Shown: positions 61,013-64,000 of the stretch, piece after piece
Numbering within the stretch: the first letter of the stretch is position 1
Layout: each line of letters opens with the position of its first letter
Source of the DNA: an uncultured Oceanospirillales bacterium
GTDB lineage: Bacteria > Pseudomonadota > Gammaproteobacteria > Xanthomonadales > SZUA-36
Length of the DNA: 64,000 bases
NCBI GenBank assembly: GCA_913055655.1
Contig: CAJXKA010000001.1
Location: 496,001-560,000, forward strand
Reading direction: 5' to 3'
Notes under the pieces: generated by a model
The model's input: the letters and a program-made list of their open reading frames with translations, nothing else
Database searches by the model: none
Told to the model about the DNA's origin: nothing
Made by a program: the position numbers and the translations under genes

Positions 61013-64000
61013 ATGAAATCAACGCTTATGAATCGTGTCCTCCTAACAAGTCTCCAGGCTTGCGGATGGGTATTGCTGCTTTCTGCGGGCGATGTGAAAG
61101 CTGAGCCGCTGGTGGTTCCGAATGAACCGGAATGGGTGGGGTCGCGGAATATTGAGTCCGAGAACGGTTATATGGCGCTGGCCTGGCTGCTGGACGAAGA
61201 AACCGAATACGCTGAGTTTTACCGGCTTGAGGAAACCTACAATGACGTCGTGGAGACCAGCTATATTGCTGAAAATGAGTTGGTTCTCTACCGGACTCAG
61301 CCGGGCCGGCATGAGTTCAGGGTCGCGGGTTGCGTGCGTTCCATTGAAAGTGATCCGTTGTGTGGAGAGTTCTCAAAAACGCTGAAACTAAACATTCCCG
61401 AGAGTGTTGAAGCCGCATTGTTCGATGACGAAGCGGTGCCTGAAATTAACAGCATGGTGGCCGAACCCGGTGGCCCCGACGATCTGCGACCGGGTTTGTG
61501 GTACGACCCTGACTATAGTGGCCAGGGCTGGAGCCTCTACTGGGCGAACCGCCTCGCGTTGCCAGAGGGTAGCGCCAACCACGGCTATGCCTACGACCTG
61601 TATGGAATCTGGTACACCTTCGAAGCCAAGACGAAAATTGAAGAGGACCCGGTGGACTGCCCGAGCTGCCCGCCTCGCTATACGAACTATCGACCGGTCG
61701 TCGTCATTTTCAAAGGCGTCAAGACAGGCAGCAACGCCTATAGCGGCGGTATCTATGTCACTCGAAACGGCAACCAGTCGCAGATCGGCAACGCCAGCAT
61801 ATCCTTCGGGAGTAACAACACTCAGGCCCAGCTGAACTGGTCGAATGTGACCTTCCTCAAGGGCCAGACACTGAGCGGTTCTTTCGATCTGCAGACGCTT
61901 ACGGCCTCATCACCGTCCGACGTCACCAATAGCACGTACCTGGGCGGACTTTGGGGTGGTAACGTTGGAAGCAACCCCTTTGTCGTCAACGATCTCGGGC
62001 ACACCGCAGAAGGGCTGTATGTCATTTTGAGGACAATAAGGGCGACCCCGTTTGGGTGCTGGGTTCCAGTAGTGGCGAGCCTGTCGCAAGCAATACCAAC
62101 TACTGCCTGAGGTACCTGAACCGGGGGAGGCAACCCAATTCGATCGGTTCTCCCTCGTTCGTCTGGCACGATTCTGGATGCGTTTCATCGCAAACAGCGA
62201 CCTCGTCCAACCGCAATTCCCGTCGCTATTACCAGGGTGACAATACGATGCGTTTCTGGGCCAGTTTCACGTTGCCCGGTTCTTCGATCGCGTCCGGTTC
62301 ACTAAGCCTAGGTTCCAGCGGGACGCCTGCCTCGCTCTCCAAACGTGCCAACTTTCACGGTATTGAATATAGCTTTTCCGGCGGCAACAGCTGCGAACTG
62401 ACAGCGACCGCCCAGAATTGCACGGTGACATTGAACTGGTTCACCGATGGCGACTATCCGAACGCGACGGCGTATATGTACAAATCAGGCGGCAGTCGAA
62501 CAAAAATCAAAACGTCGACTGACCCTGCAATGCTCAATCAGCCCTGGAGTGTGACTGAACCTGGAAGTTATACGTTTGAACTTCGAATGGGAAACAGCCC
62601 GTCCTCCACGAAGATTGCGGCTTCGACAACCTATACGGTGACGGATGACATAGTCGTGACGTCGCCACCGCCCAAACCGCATACGCTATACGGCCTCTGG
62701 TGGGTGCCTGCAGACAAGAAGTACTACATTCGGTGGTCTCAGGACCAGGTCAGTTCGGTTGACAATTTTCAACTGCAGGAAATTCGACCGGATGGAACAA
62801 GTTCGACCTACAGTGACGTCGCTGGTACCAGTAATGGCCAACGATGGTTCAACAGATCATCGTCCTTTCTATCGGGCAGGTATCGCTACCGAGTGAGAGC
62901 CTGCAATGAAGCTGGATGTTCGGGATGGACGGCCTATATGGATTGGTATTTGGAAGAGCCCTCGCTGCAAACCGTCTATTTCCGCGATTTTGAAGGTTTC
63001 GCGGGATTCACTGGGGATCCTGAAGGTACTGACGCGGTAGTGAATGGCGACCAGGGCCGCTGGAATCGTGGAAATCCGGTTCAGGTTTCCTCTGGCGGCG
63101 TGATCTATCAGCCCAACCTGACGGTCAGCGGAAATTACGCGATGGTGACGGCGAGTGGCTCTGGCGCCAATGCATGGATCAAGGAGGTCGATGGCGGCTC
63201 AACGACCACCCAAACCGGTGCGTTCACGATGCCCGTCTGCAATTACGGTTGCCTGGCCCGGCTTCATTACTACCTGGCGCATGATAGTACCGGAAGGTGG
63301 GAAGATTACTTCAGGGTGTTCGTGGTCAAATCGAACGGGAGCAAAGAAAGAGTACTTGAACAGCGCGGCAACTGGACCAACAGAAGCGCTGAGTGGCGAC
63401 AGGCCAGTTTTGACCTGACTCGTTTTGCCGGACAGTCTATCCGGTTGAGGTTTGAGGCTCGTGACGGCCCGAAAAAAGACTCCATTATCGAAGCTGGTTT
63501 CGACGACCTGCATGTGGTGCAAGTCACGAATGCCAGCCCCGTTGTCAACCATCCAGGCAACAAGCAGCATTACAACGGCAACACCGCCTCGTTCACTGTA
63601 GGCATATCAGACGCGGATCACGCCGTAGGGGATCTCACGATTACTGCCGGCGGCCAACCCGGCAATATCGCGTTCAATGCCGGTACTCGTCGGTTCAGCG
63701 GCACTGTCAATGCCACCGTAGGAAACCGTACCGTCACCGTCACCGCCACGGACCCGCTGGGTGCCAGCGGAAGCCGGTCGTTTACGTGGACGGTATTGAA
63801 CACACCCCCAGTTCTCACGAAACCGGCGAACCGCTCTAACGACGAAGGCCAGTGGGTGTCGTTCTATCTCTCGGCCTCCGACATCGACCCCGGCCAAAGC
63901 CTTTCGTACGCAGGTTCCAACCTGCCACCCGGCCTGTCCGTGAACAGCTCCAGCGGCCGCATCTCCGGGACGATCCAGTCCGGCGCGATGAGTGGCAGCC
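61013..64000 (+). pseudogene. Very large exported FN3/Ig-like repeat protein, frameshifted, truncated by window edge
   Basis: The first frame opens at 61013 with a signal peptide (MNRVLLTSLQACGWVLLLSA) and FN3-like and GLWYDPDYSGQGWSLYW segments, then ends early at 62110. From about 62029 the -1 frame continues without a stop to the window edge, as FEDNKGDPVWVLGSSSGEP. The switch lies at TTTT (62025-62028); a fifth T would give VIFEDNKG. The second part has an FN3-like YRYRVRACNEAGCSGW segment, a jelly-roll-like segment and two putative Ig repeats (ASPVVNHPGNKQHYNGN; TPPVLTKPANRSNDEGQW) typical of He_PIG domains. It may be an adhesin or the N-terminus of an RHS-type toxin. One-base loss may be real, phase variation or a sequencing error. 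Confidence 0.75.

Overview
The window is GC-rich chromosomal DNA of a gammaproteobacterium. Its gene order (dnaK-dnaJ-dapB-carA-carB-greA-recJ, prfB-lysS, mfd-csiV, orn/rsgA, ppsA/ppsR, ffs-dnaX-ybaB-recR) and several accessory families (TIR-TM-TPR protein, membrane-anchored winged-helix/TPR regulator, very large secreted Ig-like protein, an SAM-I riboswitch before metB) suggest a Xanthomonadales/Lysobacterales-type organism, possibly near Wenzhouxiangella. That placement is an inference from gene content only.

Region 1 (1-16.8 kb) is the classic dnaK-dnaJ-dapB-carAB-greA neighbourhood. It is interrupted between dnaK and dnaJ by a TIR-domain gene, a small exported protein and a riboswitch-controlled metB, and between dapB and carA by a radical SAM gene. 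recJ and a CPXCG zinc-ribbon protein close the region. Region 2 (16.8-22.6 kb) has a secreted subtilase with a PA insert and a C-terminal beta-propeller-like repeat, convergent with a membrane-anchored winged-helix/TPR regulator. Region 3 (22.7-43.5 kb) is housekeeping: prfB with a programmed frameshift, lysS, a K+ channel and partner, ppa, csiV, mfd, an NhaC antiporter, dusB, a TraB protein, rsgA, orn, ppsA, ppsR, a DUF1249 gene and an exported repeat protein. Region 4 (43.5-56 kb) holds tRNA-Glu and tRNA-Ala, tyrA, the SRP RNA, dnaX-ybaB-recR, a ComEA-like protein, sbcB, tesB, a GlsB-type membrane protein, a lytic transglycosylase, dnaE and tRNA-Val.

Region 5 (56-64 kb) is accessory and visibly more AT-rich over much of its length. 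A P4-type integrase sits just downstream of tRNA-Val. It is followed by a compact, translationally coupled operon read the other way (AlpA/excisionase-like protein, unknown protein, cysteine-rich phage-type protein, winged-helix protein), a cluster of five palindromes and a terminase-small-subunit-like gene. No capsid, tail or large terminase gene is visible. This resembles a very small phage satellite (PICI/PICMI-like) and is the strongest candidate for a novel system here. Beyond a 635-bp gene-poor stretch are a MarR-type regulator and, divergent from it, a very large exported Ig/FN3-like protein that is interrupted by a one-base frameshift and runs off the right edge.

A second theme is a set of intergenic short tandem repeats with 7-8 bp units that share a GGTRA core (GGTGACG, GGTGAATC, GGTAAGC). 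They abut gene 3' ends, or occur as long inverted arms. The units contain TGA or TAA, so a 7-bp period puts stop codons in all three frames.
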